A DNA stretch of 64,000 bases from Oscillibacter sp. PC13 (GCF_900115635.1 NZ_FOXE01000007.1:89560-153559), one strand, 5' to 3'; shown: positions 9,135-17,908, numbered from the stretch's first letter. Numbers and translations: made by a program. Notes: generated by a model not told the origin, from the letters alone.

Positions 9135-10771
9135 CAGCCTCCCATCGCGGCAGTCATGCCGCCGCCGCTCTGGCTCTCCATCAGAACCGTCTCCCCCTCC
9201 TCTAAGCCGGAGGTGATCTGGATGTATGCGTCGTCGTTGATGCCCAGCACCACCGCCCGTTCCTCAATTTTGGAGGCATCTGCCACTGTGACGCCGTCCT
9301 CCGCCAAGGCACCGGGCTGCGCTACCTGTACCGTATTGCCCCGGCTTACCGCGGCCACGGGCACGCACAGGGCGTTTTCTGCCGTCTCACCCAGAATTCG
9401 GGCAGAGACGTTCATCCCAGGCTTCAAATCCCCGTATTCCTGCAGGGTGATGGTGACGGGATAGGTGGTGAAGCCGTTGGTCGTGGTACCGTTGATGCTG
9501 ACCTTATCCACCGTGCCGGTAAAGCTCTGGCCGGGCAGGGCATCCGCAGTGATCTCAACCATCTGGCCCACCTGCACCTTGCCGATGTTCAGCTCATCCA
9601 CATTCATCTGCATCTTCAGATAGCTCAGGTCGTAAATTGTGGCCAGAGTGCCGGAAGAGACACCGTCCACCTTATCTCCGGCCTTCAGCTTTTTCTCAAT
9701 CACTGTGCCGGAGATGGGAGATTTGATGGTATAGTTGTCCAGATTGCTGGCTGCTGTGTTGGCGGACAGTTGGGCGGACTCCAAGTTCAGCTTTGCGCTT
9801 TTCAGATTGTCCCGCAGGCTGTCAGAGTCGATGGTGCAAAGTGTCTCCCCTTTGGTCACCGTACTGCCGGAGAGCTTGCCAAAGCCGCTGACCGTACCGG
9901 AGCCGCCGGCATAGACAATGGCAGATCCCGCCATTGTCACAGAGGCATTTCCATAGCTGGAATAGCTGCCGATGACAGCGGAGGCCGTAAAGGAATCCGA
10001 CACAATGCCGGGATTGGTCAGCTTCACCCGGACGGAGCAGGCTTCCATCCCATTGCTGGTGAGTGCAGTGGAATCCGATACGGAGACCACAGTTCCCTGG
10101 ACGGATCCATCAAAATTGCCGATAAAAATAGTAGCTGGCTGGCCCGCATAGAAAGAGCTGGAGGAGGTATAGGGGAACAGGAAATCGATAGTCAGGTCCT
10201 TGCTGGACACGATTTTGCAAAGCTGCGCCCCCATGACAACGCTGTCTCCGTCATGGACATAAACCTCGTTGATGGTGCCGGAGATTGGCGCGGTAGGCTT
10301 CATCGCCTCCTGGGCCTGCTGAACCTGCATCCGTGCCTGCTCCATCGAGATGTTGGCCCGGCTGACGGTCTCCTGCGCATCGCTGCTGTCCAGCTTGTAA
10401 AGCAGAGCGTCCTTTTCCACCAAATCATCCTCTTCAAAAGGCGCCGTAAGAATCTCGCCGGTCATCAGCGTGGTGACGTTGTAGGCATCCGCCGGTTCCA
10501 ACGTGGCCGTGCCGGTAACGGAAATGGTTAAATTCCGCAGTTCCGCTGCCACTGGCACATAGCTGGCACCCATGGCGGTACTGGATCCCCCGCCCAAGCG
10601 GGAAACGCCTACGGCAATTGCCCCCACAACCGCCAGCGCAAGGACTGCTTTCAGCCAGCGTCGTCCCTTCTTTCCCTTTGGCAATGCTAATTTTTTCACC
10701 TTTTTCGACTCAGCAGATACAGACAGTGGCTCTGCCTCCACTTTTCCCTCTTCCATCAATTCCTTGTTCAT
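9134..10771 (-). CDS. Membrane-fusion-type efflux adaptor (HlyD/MacA family)
   Basis: A 545-residue adaptor with a basic cytoplasmic tail, one signal-anchor helix at about 40-60 and then two lipoyl/barrel-sandwich halves: SGTINEVYVHDGDSV at about 165-180 and SPISGTVIEKKLKAGDKV at about 350-367. Between them lies an insert, and there is a short coiled region (RANISMEQARMQVQQAQEAM). The beta-barrel and membrane-proximal domains follow (KPGMNVSARILG). It is longer than MacA (about 370 residues) because of the insert between the halves. It starts two bases after the tetR stop, with AAGGAG inside the end of tetR. In a one-membrane cell it probably acts as an extracytoplasmic scaffold. Confidence 0.88.
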   Translation of the reverse strand: MNKELMEEGKVEAEPLSVSAESKKVKKLALPKGKKGRRWLKAVLALAVVGAIAVGVSRLGGGSSTAMGASYVPVAAELRNLTISVTGTATLEPADAYNVTTLMTGEILTAPFEEDDLVEKDALLYKLDSSDAQETVSRANISMEQARMQVQQAQEAMKPTAPISGTINEVYVHDGDSVVMGAQLCKIVSSKDLTIDFLFPYTSSSSFYAGQPATIFIGNFDGSVQGTVVSVSDSTALTSNGMEACSVRVKLTNPGIVSDSFTASAVIGSYSSYGNASVTMAGSAIVYAGGSGTVSGFGKLSGSTVTKGETLCTIDSDSLRDNLKSAKLNLESAQLSANTAASNLDNYTIKSPISGTVIEKKLKAGDKVDGVSSGTLATIYDLSYLKMQMNVDELNIGKVQVGQMVEITADALPGQSFTGTVDKVSINGTTTNGFTTYPVTITLQEYGDLKPGMNVSARILGETAENALCVPVAAVSRGNTVQVAQPGALAEDGVTVADASKIEERAVVLGINDDAYIQITSGLEEGETVLMESQSGGGMTAAMGG

Positions 10772-10773
10772 GG

Positions 10774-11421
10774 TCAGTTCTCCTTACCTTCATGATTTGA
10801 CGCACTGGGCAGTTTTTCTTTGCCCATGCCCCGCCGTAAAATTTTCAGAATGTTCTCAAGCCGCTCCCGGGCACCGGGAGCGGCGCCGGCCTGAAGGCCG
10901 GCGTACAGCATCGGCGCTGTCACCATCATCAAAACCCCCAGCATGTCTCCCAGATCCCGTTCCTGCCGCAGATCCAGCAGTTCCGGATTCACCAGTTCCC
11001 GAAGCCGCCGCAAAACTGCAGCGGAATCCACCATCTCCAGAAGAACATTTTTCTGCATGCCATTGTTCCGGCTGACAATGGCAGACATGGCCCCGATTCC
11101 TCCAAGGCCCTGCTCCTGCCGCTTCTCCTGCGTATAGTCATACAGCCGCAGCAGCGCGGCAAACACGTCTCCCTGCTCCCGCAGCAGCGATTCCTCCAGA
11201 ACCATCAGCAGCTGCTCCATATATCCATGCACCAGGTAGCGGAACAAATCCTCCTTATCGCGAAAATACATGTAAAAGCTGCCCCTTGGAATTCCGGCAT
11301 CCTGAATGATTTGATTGAGGGAAGCTTCATTGTAGGCCTTTTCAGAAAACTCCCGGGTGGCCGCGTCCAGCAGCCGCTCCTGTTTTTCCGCGGGAAGATT
11401 CAAAAATGTTGTGGTCGGCAT
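10774..11421 (-). CDS. TetR-family repressor of the ABC exporter
   Basis: A 215-residue TetR regulator. The start is placed at ATG 11421 (MPTTTFLNLPAEKQERLL), nine bases after AGAGAGG, rather than the ATG nine bases earlier that touches the ribosome site; this also aligns it with the second TetR protein of this window, which is likewise 215 residues. The HTH spans about 25-50, with the recognition helix IPRGSFYMYFRDKEDLF nearly identical to IPRGSFYQYFADKRDLF of the other. It is first in the exporter operon and a large palindrome lies upstream, so it very likely represses its own operon. The inducer is unknown. Confidence 0.9.
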   Translation of the reverse strand: MPTTTFLNLPAEKQERLLDAATREFSEKAYNEASLNQIIQDAGIPRGSFYMYFRDKEDLFRYLVHGYMEQLLMVLEESLLREQGDVFAALLRLYDYTQEKRQEQGLGGIGAMSAIVSRNNGMQKNVLLEMVDSAAVLRRLRELVNPELLDLRQERDLGDMLGVLMMVTAPMLYAGLQAGAAPGARERLENILKILRRGMGKEKLPSASNHEGKEN

Positions 11422-11536
11422 GCCGTCCATCCTCTCTGTTACGAAATACAGCCGTCCTTTTCTTCAACCGCAGAAAAACTTTACACCTTCCCCCTTGTGG
11501 AAGGTCAAGCGTTTTATCAGCACGGCCTTAATATAG

Positions 11537-11577
11537 TACGACAACCTGTCAGGTATCATACCTGACAGGTTGTCGTA
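11537..11577. promoter_or_regulatory. Palindromic TetR operator
   Basis: Perfect inverted repeat: arm TACGACAACCTGTCAGGTA (11537-11555), three-base spacer, exact complement (11559-11577). It contains two GACA-N3-TGTC elements (11540-11550 and 11564-11574, centres 24 bases apart). It lies about 115 bases before tetR and has no T run, so an operator is likelier than a terminator. TATATT next to it (minus strand) could be the -10. Confidence 0.75.
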
Positions 11578-11611
11578 TTGCAAGTAGTTTTCGCAACAAT
11601 TCACAAATTCT

Positions 11612-12301
11612 TCACAGAGTATCCGCTGACAGCTCATACAGCGGGCGTGTCCGCTGATAGGGCTGCGCCCGGTATGTCACGGAGGAAATTTTCCGTCCGG
11701 AGACGCCGTACCGGGCATTGTAGCCGAACAGATCCAGATACTGCAGCAGGTCGTTTTTCTCCGCCGCCATTGCAAAAAGCAGCATTGCTGCGGCCCTGGC
11801 GTCATCCACTGCCCGATGGCTGTTGACCGCCTGGTCCTCAAGGCCATATGCCGCAATGGCGTTGCAGAGCTTATGGGGATAGTCCCGCCGGTCCCGGTAA
11901 ACGGTCAGCGCGTCCAGAAAGCGCGCTGCCTTCAGCACGTCCAGCCGCTGGAAGGGCCGCAGGAAGTAATACAGGAAGTTCAAATCAAACTGAGCGTTGT
12001 ACGCCACCAGGAGAGGGCGCTCCGCCCCGTCCAGCAAACGGCAGAATTGCCTGCTGGCCTCTTCCTTTTCCACGCCCTCTGCCGCTAGCTGCGCGTCTGT
12101 AATGCCGGTCAGCTCTGTAATAAACGGCGGCAATACCCGGCCGTCCGTCAGACGGAGCAGGCAGTTCATGCTGTCCGTTTCTCCCTCCGTGCCCAGGCAG
12201 ACCGCCCCCAGCTCAATGATCTCGTCCCGGCCGAATTCAATGCCGGTGGTCTCCGTATCAAAGATCACAATACGGTCAAATTGTTCCAACAGATCTTCCA
12301 T
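11612..12301 (-). CDS. DEDDh 3'-5' exonuclease (DnaQ/PolC-epsilon type)
   Basis: A 229-residue stand-alone exonuclease. Exo I is FDTETTGIEFGRDEIIELGAV (about 13-33; catalytic Asp and Glu), Exo II is in VAYNAQFDLNFLYYFL (about 98-113), and Exo III is SHRAVDDARAAAMLL (about 158-172; His and Asp). This is the proofreading domain type found in PolC and in free DnaQ-like proteins. It may act in repair or RNA/DNA end trimming; the partner is unknown. It has its own promoter on the minus strand and does not belong to the exporter operon. Confidence 0.9.
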   Translation of the reverse strand: MEDLLEQFDRIVIFDTETTGIEFGRDEIIELGAVCLGTEGETDSMNCLLRLTDGRVLPPFITELTGITDAQLAAEGVEKEEASRQFCRLLDGAERPLLVAYNAQFDLNFLYYFLRPFQRLDVLKAARFLDALTVYRDRRDYPHKLCNAIAAYGLEDQAVNSHRAVDDARAAAMLLFAMAAEKNDLLQYLDLFGYNARYGVSGRKISSVTYRAQPYQRTRPLYELSADTL

Positions 12302-12360
12302 ATTCCGTTCTCTCTTTCTCTTGGGTCCAGAATCCCGACCAGCGGAAATTTATTGATTCT

Positions 12361-12389
12361 ATCATACCAAGAAAATCTCTCCGTCACAA
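12361..12389 (-). promoter_or_regulatory. Promoter of the exonuclease gene
   Basis: Minus strand: TTGTGA (12384-12389), 17-base spacer, TATGAT (12361-12366), about 60 bases before the ATG at 12301. Confidence 0.6.
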
Positions 12390-12408
12390 GGCTGCTGTCT
12401 CTGCTGTC

Positions 12409-12437
12409 TTGCCTGATTGTCAATTTTGCTGTACAAT
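12409..12437 (+). promoter_or_regulatory. Promoter of the LpdD-like gene
   Basis: TTGCCT (12409-12414), 17-base spacer, TACAAT (12432-12437), 31 bases before the ATG at 12469. It is back to back with the exonuclease promoter. Confidence 0.6.
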
Positions 12438-12468
12438 GAATTTATTTTCAGGTAAAAGGAGCTTCACG

Positions 12469-12828
12469 ATGGCGGAATTGCAATGGACCATCACAGCCGG
12501 ACAGCCGCCTTATGCTGTTTGGATGCGTGTGACGCAAACCCACGAAAGTGTTTTGGCCGAGCTGTATGGCGGTACCCGTCCCCATCTGGGTGCTTGGGCC
12601 GCAGTCGGGCCGGAGGCGCAGGTGCATTCCGGGGCTTTCGGAAACCACAAAGAGCTTCCACTTGCTCAGGATGCTGCTCAAATGCTTTTGCAGGCCTCCG
12701 GCTGCAATGTGGTTGTGGTGGCTGGAATTCATGTGGACAATGCCACCCACGGGGATATTGATCTGCTCTGCGCAAATGCGGCCGATGTGATCCATCGTGC
12801 CGCCAGCCGTCTGGCAGACGGCTCCTGA
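12469..12828 (+). CDS. LpdD-like small protein (prenyl-flavin chaperone-type domain)
   Basis: A 119-residue soluble protein. ATG 12469 follows AAAAGGAG and replaces a longer, unsupported reading that starts in the promoter region. The centre carries GAFGNHKELPLAQDAAQMLLQ and VVVVAGIHVDNATHGDIDLL, which resembles the conserved end of LpdD, the small subunit/chaperone of gallate-type UbiD decarboxylases. No UbiD or UbiX homologue is in the window, so it is an orphan here. The family call is from pattern memory and tentative. Confidence 0.55.
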   Translation: MAELQWTITAGQPPYAVWMRVTQTHESVLAELYGGTRPHLGAWAAVGPEAQVHSGAFGNHKELPLAQDAAQMLLQASGCNVVVVAGIHVDNATHGDIDLLCANAADVIHRAASRLADGS

Positions 12829-12850
12829 ACCTGAGCTTCCTCCGTGAATA

Positions 12851-12891
12851 ACGGCAGCAGCCCGCGGCACATCACCGCGGGCTGCTGCCGT
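12851..12891. terminator. Hairpin between the LpdD-like gene and PFOR
   Basis: 17-bp perfect stem: ACGGCAGCAGCCCGCGG (12851-12867), seven-base loop, complement at 12875-12891. It lies between convergent genes. There is no clear T run, so termination may be weak or rely on another factor. Confidence 0.6.
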
Positions 12892-12947
12892 TATGGATAA
12901 AGATAGAGGATCACAAAATAAAGAGGTGGGAAACCGTCCTATGCGGC

Positions 12948-15900
12948 TTAGCCTCGGGCCAGCTTCAGGTAAGACTCGGTCCGCTCTTTGGCATCCTGTT
13001 CTGCCTTGGCAAAGAGTGCCTCCGCTGTCTCCGGGAACTTCCGCAGCAAGGAGGAATACCGTACCTCACCCATCAGGAATTCCCGGAAGTCTGCCGTAGG
13101 CTCCTTAGAATCCAGGCTGAAGGGATTCTTTCCCTCCGCCCGCAGAGTGGGATTGTACCGATAGCAGTGCCAGTAGCCAGCCTCCACGGCCGCCTTGGCC
13201 CGGTTTTGGGTGTTGCTCATGCCGCCCTTGATGCCGTGGTTGATGCAGGGGGCGTAGGCAATGATAATAGAGGGCCCGTCGTAAGCCTCTGCCTCGCGAA
13301 TCGCCGTCAGAGTCTGCTGGGGATCATAGCCCATGGCCACCTGGGCCACATACACGTAGCCGTAGCTCATGCACATCATGCCCAGATCCTTTTTCTTGGT
13401 CTTCTTGCCGGCTGCGGCAAACTGTGCCACAGCAGCAGTGGGCGTCGCTTTGGAGGACTGTCCGCCGGTGTTGGAGTACACCTCGGTATCCACGCAGATG
13501 ATATTCACATTCTCCCCGGAGGCCACCACGTGGTCCAGGCCGCTGTAACCAATATCGTAAGCCCAGCCGTCGCCGCCCACAATCCACTGAGAGGTCTTGG
13601 GCAGATAATCCTTGCGCTCATAGATGGACTTCATGGGTTCCTCAGAAACCCCCGCCTGCTCCAGAGCAGCGATCAGACGGTCTGCCCGCTGCCGGGTGCC
13701 CTCGCCCTCTTCAAAGTGGGCTGCCCAGTCTTGGGCCGCGGCTTTCAGTTCCCCTTCAGGTGCGGCAACGACCAATGTCTCCACCTGGGTCTTCAGCCAT
13801 TTCCGGACGGCGTTGGAACCAACCAGCATGCCGAAGCCGTACTCGGCGGTGTCCTCAAACAGGCCGCTGGCCCAGGCCACGCCCTGGCCCTTTTCATTGG
13901 TGCAGAAGGGAATTTCCGGAGAACCGCCCCAGATATGGGTGCAGCCAGCGGAGTTGGCGATCCGCATGTGGTCGCCGTAGAGCTGGGTGATGAGCTTGAT
14001 GTAAGGTGTCTCGCCGCAGCCGGCGCAGGCGCCGGAGAATTCCAGATAGGGCTTGAGGAACTGGCTTCCCTTGACGGTGGCCTTCTGGGCCGGCGTAACC
14101 GTTTTGGCGGTGACATGCTTGAGGGTGTATTCCCACGCCTCGTCCATCGCCTCCTTGCGGGGGGCAAAAGCCTCCATGGTGAGTGCCTTTGCAGGACAGG
14201 CCTTCACACACACGCCGCAGCCGGTGCAGTCCATGCCAGAGATGGCCAGATGATACTGCAGCTCCGCCTGGCCGTTGGCCTTTTTCATGGCATAGTCAGC
14301 CGGGGCGCCGGCGGCCTCCTCCGTATTCAGCAGTGTCGGACGGATCACCGCATGAGAGCACATGACGGAGCAGCGGTTGCACTGAACGCACTTGGCCGCA
14401 TCCCAAGCGGGCACATCGATGGCGATGCCGCGCTTTTCATACTGGGTATAGCCGGGCTCCCAGCTGCCGTCCTCGTGGCCGTTAAAGGCACTGACCGGCA
14501 GATCGTTGCCCTCCTGGCGGCCCATCTTGAAGAGCACGTCCTTGAAAAACTTAGGCACTTCCTGCTTATCGGCGGCGGGAGCATCCTCAGCGGTGGCCCA
14601 GGCCTCCGGCACATCGATCTTCTGCAGCCGGGCGATGCCTTGGTCGATGGCGGCATTGTTCATGTCCACAACATCCTGGCCCTTGGCGCCGTATGTCTTT
14701 TCCACCTGCTCCTTCAGATACTGAACGGCATCGTCCAGCGGCAGGATCTTGGACAGAGCAAAGAAGCCCGCCTGCATAACCATATTGATACGGCCGCCAA
14801 GCCCAATCTTCTTGGCAATGTCCACAGCGTCCAGGGTATAGAAATCAGCCTTTTTCTCCGCAATGCGGCGCTTGAGAGAGGCGGGCAGGTTTTTCTCCAG
14901 CTCCTCGCCCTTCCAGATGGTGTTCAGCAGGAAGGTTCCGCCCTCCTTCAAATCGCCGATCAGATCATACTTGTCCACATAGGCCTGGTTATGGCAGGCA
15001 ATGAAGTTGGCAGCCTTGATCTGATAGGAACCCTTGATTTCCTTGGGGCCAAAGCGCAGATGCGAGATGGTAACGCCGCCGGACTTCTTTGCGTCATAGG
15101 CGAAATAGGCCTGCACGTTGTAGTCCGTGTGGTCGCCGATGATCTTCACGGCGGACTTGTTGGCTCCCACCGTGCCGTCAGAGCCCAGACCCCAGAATTT
15201 ACAAGAGAAGTTGCCCTCCGGCGTGGAGTCAAAGTTCTCCGGATACACCGGCAGGGAATGGTGTGTCACATCGTCCACAATGGAAACGGTAAAGCCGTTC
15301 TTGGGCGCGTCCGCATGGAGATTGGCATAGACAGCCATAACGTCCATAGGAGTAAAGTCCTTGGAGCCCAGGCCATAGCGTCCGCCTACAATCAGGGGAT
15401 GGCGGTCACTGTCTGCAAACACGTTCTTCACGTCCAGATAGAGAGGCTCTCCCAGAGATCCGGGCTCCTTGGTGCGATCCAGTACGGCAATGCGCTTGGC
15501 GGTGACGGGTACGGCCTCCAGCAGCTTCTCTGCGGAGAAGGGGCGGTACAGGTGCACCTCCACCAGGCCCAGCTTCTTTCCCCGGGCATTCCAGAAATCC
15601 ATGGTCTCCCGCACCACACCGCAGGCGGAACCCATGGCAATGATGACATCCTCGGCGTCTTCGGCTCCGTAGTAGTTGAAGAGCTTATAATTCGTTCCGG
15701 CAATGGCGTTGATTTTGTCCATGTACGCTTCCACAATACCGGGAACCGCCTCATAGTACTTGTTTACAGACTCCCGGGTCTGGAAAAACACATCCGGGTT
15801 CTCCGCAGATCCCCTGGACTTGGGATGATCCGGATTCAGTGCATTGTCCCGGAAGGCCTTCAGCGCCTCCCAATCCACCAGCTCCCGCAAATCCTCGTAA

Positions 15901-16466
15901 TCGATCAACTGAATCTTCTGATATTCATGGCTGGTGCGGAAACCGTCGAAGAAATGCAGTACAGGAACTCTGCTTTGAATCGCCGCCAAATGCGCCACAC
16001 AGGCGAGATGGTGCGCCTGCTGTACGGTACTGCCCGCCAACAGTGTAAAGCCGGTATTCCGGCAGGTCATGACATCCTGGTGGTCGCCGTAAATAGACAG
16101 TGCATTGGAAGCCAGAGCCCGGGCACTAACGTGGAACACACCGGGCAGCAGTTCGCCTGCAATTTTATACATATTGGGCAGCATCAGCATCAAGCCCTGG
16201 GAAGCCGTATAGGTAGACGCCAGTGCGCCGCCCTGCAGAGCTCCGTGGATGGCACCTGCGGCGCCGCCCTCGTGCTGCATCTCCCGAACCTCTACGGTCT
16301 GTCCAAAGATATTTTTTCTGCCATTGGCACTCCAGACATCCACCATCTCCGCCATCACCGAGGAAGGTGTGATGGGATAAATGGTCGCTACCTCCGTAAA
16401 TGCATAGGAGGCATAAGCGGCGGCAGTGTTGCCGTCCATGGTCGCCGTCTTCAACTGCTTCTTCAT
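12948..16466 (-). CDS. nifJ: Pyruvate:ferredoxin (flavodoxin) oxidoreductase
   Basis: A 1172-residue one-chain enzyme that oxidises pyruvate with CoA to acetyl-CoA and CO2 and reduces ferredoxin, the central step of anaerobic pyruvate use. Domains in order: PFOR domain I (TATMDGNTAAAYASYAFTE, with YPITPSS), transketolase-like domain II, gamma domain, and a two-cluster ferredoxin domain near 690-760 (CVQCNRCSVMC and CTGCGVCVKACP). The C-terminal TPP domain has the cluster ligands CAGCGETPY and the diphosphate motif GDGWAYDIGYSGLDHV, and ends with VDTEVYSNTGGQSSKATP. Start ATG 16466 follows CGGAGGGG. Length and all cluster cysteines are intact. Divergent from an IclR gene with repeats in the shared spacer. 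Confidence 0.97.
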   Translation of the reverse strand: MKKQLKTATMDGNTAAAYASYAFTEVATIYPITPSSVMAEMVDVWSANGRKNIFGQTVEVREMQHEGGAAGAIHGALQGGALASTYTASQGLMLMLPNMYKIAGELLPGVFHVSARALASNALSIYGDHQDVMTCRNTGFTLLAGSTVQQAHHLACVAHLAAIQSRVPVLHFFDGFRTSHEYQKIQLIDYEDLRELVDWEALKAFRDNALNPDHPKSRGSAENPDVFFQTRESVNKYYEAVPGIVEAYMDKINAIAGTNYKLFNYYGAEDAEDVIIAMGSACGVVRETMDFWNARGKKLGLVEVHLYRPFSAEKLLEAVPVTAKRIAVLDRTKEPGSLGEPLYLDVKNVFADSDRHPLIVGGRYGLGSKDFTPMDVMAVYANLHADAPKNGFTVSIVDDVTHHSLPVYPENFDSTPEGNFSCKFWGLGSDGTVGANKSAVKIIGDHTDYNVQAYFAYDAKKSGGVTISHLRFGPKEIKGSYQIKAANFIACHNQAYVDKYDLIGDLKEGGTFLLNTIWKGEELEKNLPASLKRRIAEKKADFYTLDAVDIAKKIGLGGRINMVMQAGFFALSKILPLDDAVQYLKEQVEKTYGAKGQDVVDMNNAAIDQGIARLQKIDVPEAWATAEDAPAADKQEVPKFFKDVLFKMGRQEGNDLPVSAFNGHEDGSWEPGYTQYEKRGIAIDVPAWDAAKCVQCNRCSVMCSHAVIRPTLLNTEEAAGAPADYAMKKANGQAELQYHLAISGMDCTGCGVCVKACPAKALTMEAFAPRKEAMDEAWEYTLKHVTAKTVTPAQKATVKGSQFLKPYLEFSGACAGCGETPYIKLITQLYGDHMRIANSAGCTHIWGGSPEIPFCTNEKGQGVAWASGLFEDTAEYGFGMLVGSNAVRKWLKTQVETLVVAAPEGELKAAAQDWAAHFEEGEGTRQRADRLIAALEQAGVSEEPMKSIYERKDYLPKTSQWIVGGDGWAYDIGYSGLDHVVASGENVNIICVDTEVYSNTGGQSSKATPTAAVAQFAAAGKKTKKKDLGMMCMSYGYVYVAQVAMGYDPQQTLTAIREAEAYDGPSIIIAYAPCINHGIKGGMSNTQNRAKAAVEAGYWHCYRYNPTLRAEGKNPFSLDSKEPTADFREFLMGEVRYSSLLRKFPETAEALFAKAEQDAKERTESYLKLARG

Positions 16467-16484
16467 ATTCCCCTCCGATTAATT

Positions 16485-16516
16485 CTATAATATAGTACTA
16501 TGTCCTATAATATAGG
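16485..16516. repeat. Tandem CTATAATATAG repeat, candidate operator
   Basis: CTATAATATAG occurs at 16485-16495 and 16505-16515, 20 bases apart; the second is extended to CCTATAATATAGG, a near-palindrome. The pair lies at and just downstream of the predicted PFOR transcription start, in the spacer shared with iclR. It may be a binding site for that or another regulator. Confidence 0.45.
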
Positions 16517-16517
16517 C

Positions 16518-16546
16518 ATTATAACATTTCACATTTCCGAACGCAA
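16518..16546 (-). promoter_or_regulatory. Vegetative promoter of nifJ
   Basis: Minus strand: TTGCGT (16541-16546), 17-base spacer, TATAAT (16518-16523) with an upstream TG. The leader to the ATG is about 45 bases and contains the tandem repeat. Confidence 0.7.
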
Positions 16547-16624
16547 TAGTCACATACCACGAATTCCACGATATTTCTTTGGTGATTTTCCTCTGTCCTT
16601 CCTTTTTGGATTTTGGACAATCCC

Positions 16625-16653
16625 TTGACTTTCCGCCAATTTTTGATTACTCT
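16625..16653 (+). promoter_or_regulatory. Promoter of the iclR-type gene
   Basis: TTGACT (16625-16630), 17-base spacer, TACTCT (16648-16653), about 78 bases before the ATG at 16731. Confidence 0.5.
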
Positions 16654-16730
16654 TTTGTAAAGATACCCCTGTACGCCGGGCACCCAGTCTTTTCCGGCCG
16701 CATCAATTCATTCTGGAAAGGAATCAAATT

Positions 16731-17528
16731 ATGGCTGAAGAGACAATGAAAGGCCCCATCCAATCAGTCTCCCGTGCGGCAGCAATTCTCCGTTGCTTTT
16801 ATGACCATCAGGAGCTCGGACTGCAGGAAATCTGCGAGATGGTGGGGCTTCACAAAAGTACCACCTCCACGCTGGTGACCACTTTAAAAAATGAACAGTT
16901 GCTGGAGCAGGATCCCTCCACCAGCAAATACCGCCTTGGGATGGGCTCCTTCATTTTAGGATCCAGTACCCAGATCAATCTTCGCACGTTGACCCTTCCC
17001 TACCTCTCCTCCCTGAATGCACGGTTTTTGGAAACTGTCAACCTTGCCGCTCCTATGGATACCGATATCATTTATATTAATAAGATTGAAAGCGACTATT
17101 CCATGCGGACCTGTACCCGTATTGGGCAAAGGCTCCCTTTTTATTGTACCGCCAACGGGAAGGCCATTTTTGCTTACTATCCGGAAGAAACACTTCAGCC
17201 GCTTTTAGAGCATCTGGTCATCCGTCGTTTTTCCAGCGGTACTGTCGCCAACGCGGAAGTCCTCCTCCGGGAGTTGGGCTCTGTGAAAGAGCGCGGATAT
17301 GCCTGCGACAACGAGGAGTTGGAGCAGGGTCTCTGCTGTTACGCGGCGCCTATTTTTGACTGCTCCGGCGCCCCTGCCGCCGCCATCAGTGTTTCCGGTC
17401 CTGTCGGCAGACTGCAGGGGCATGTGCGCGATGAAATCATCAGCGAGCTAAAGCGCTGTGCAGGAGAGATTTCTCATATTCTGTCCCAAACAAATTACAT
17501 GGCGGTCAATCACCTTTCATCCCTGTAA
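16731..17528 (+). CDS. IclR-family transcriptional regulator
   Basis: A 265-residue regulator with an N-terminal winged helix (about 10-70, SVSRAAAILRCFYDHQELGLQEICEMVGLHKSTTSTLVTTL) and a C-terminal GAF-like effector domain (about 85-255), with the family signature GYACDNEELEQGLCCYAAPIFD and AAISVSGP. ATG 16731 follows GGAAAGGA. It is transcribed away from nifJ and shares its control region, so it may regulate pyruvate oxidoreductase or itself. The ligand is unknown; IclR proteins often bind small carboxylates. Confidence 0.9.
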   Translation: MAEETMKGPIQSVSRAAAILRCFYDHQELGLQEICEMVGLHKSTTSTLVTTLKNEQLLEQDPSTSKYRLGMGSFILGSSTQINLRTLTLPYLSSLNARFLETVNLAAPMDTDIIYINKIESDYSMRTCTRIGQRLPFYCTANGKAIFAYYPEETLQPLLEHLVIRRFSSGTVANAEVLLRELGSVKERGYACDNEELEQGLCCYAAPIFDCSGAPAAAISVSGPVGRLQGHVRDEIISELKRCAGEISHILSQTNYMAVNHLSSL

Positions 17529-17753
17529 TTTTTATTCGGTACGTCAAGTGCCTCCCTACTCCGGATCCTGAATAACTTCCAACGTTAAAATCCGCGAAAA
17601 CAATACCCATGAAAATACCACATTGGATTTCAAAATTGTTTGCCGGTCTTCTCTCCCAGGAGGGATACGCAGATTTTACGGCAGCGCAGAGGGATAAACA
17701 GCGTTTACAGGCTGTAAGAATCGCCAGAACAAACATCCGTCAGAATCGCAAAG

Positions 17754-17793
17754 AGAGCGGCCAAGGCTTTAAAACCCAGGCCGCTCTTTTTTC
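17754..17793 (+). terminator. Terminator downstream of the iclR-type gene
   Basis: AGAGCGGCC (17754-17762) and GGCCGCTCT (17779-17787), followed by six T. It lies about 230 bases past the iclR stop; the stretch between holds no convincing gene. Confidence 0.7.
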
Positions 17794-17908
17794 ATCTAAA
17801 ACTATTTGCAGGAATTGTATGAACCGCCGTTTTCCAGACAGCCTCATTCCCACGCCGTTATGATGACCCAAATCTTTTTCATAGCTTACGCATCCATAAG
17901 TAAACTTC

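Noticed and set aside
11537..11577. Palindrome read as a terminator of the exonuclease gene
   Set aside because: No T run on the minus strand after the stem (CTATATTAAGG follows). Paired GACA-N3-TGTC elements and the position before tetR fit an operator better.
13167..16490. A 1107-codon open frame on the plus strand, antisense to PFOR
   Set aside because: It mirrors the PFOR coding sequence, is rich in His/Gly/Leu as GC-rich antisense frames are, and has no ribosome site or recognisable domain. The minus-strand gene has every PFOR motif.
17609..17863. An 84-codon frame downstream of the iclR-type gene
   Set aside because: No ribosome site, it runs through a terminator hairpin, and the sequence has no coding character after about residue 55.
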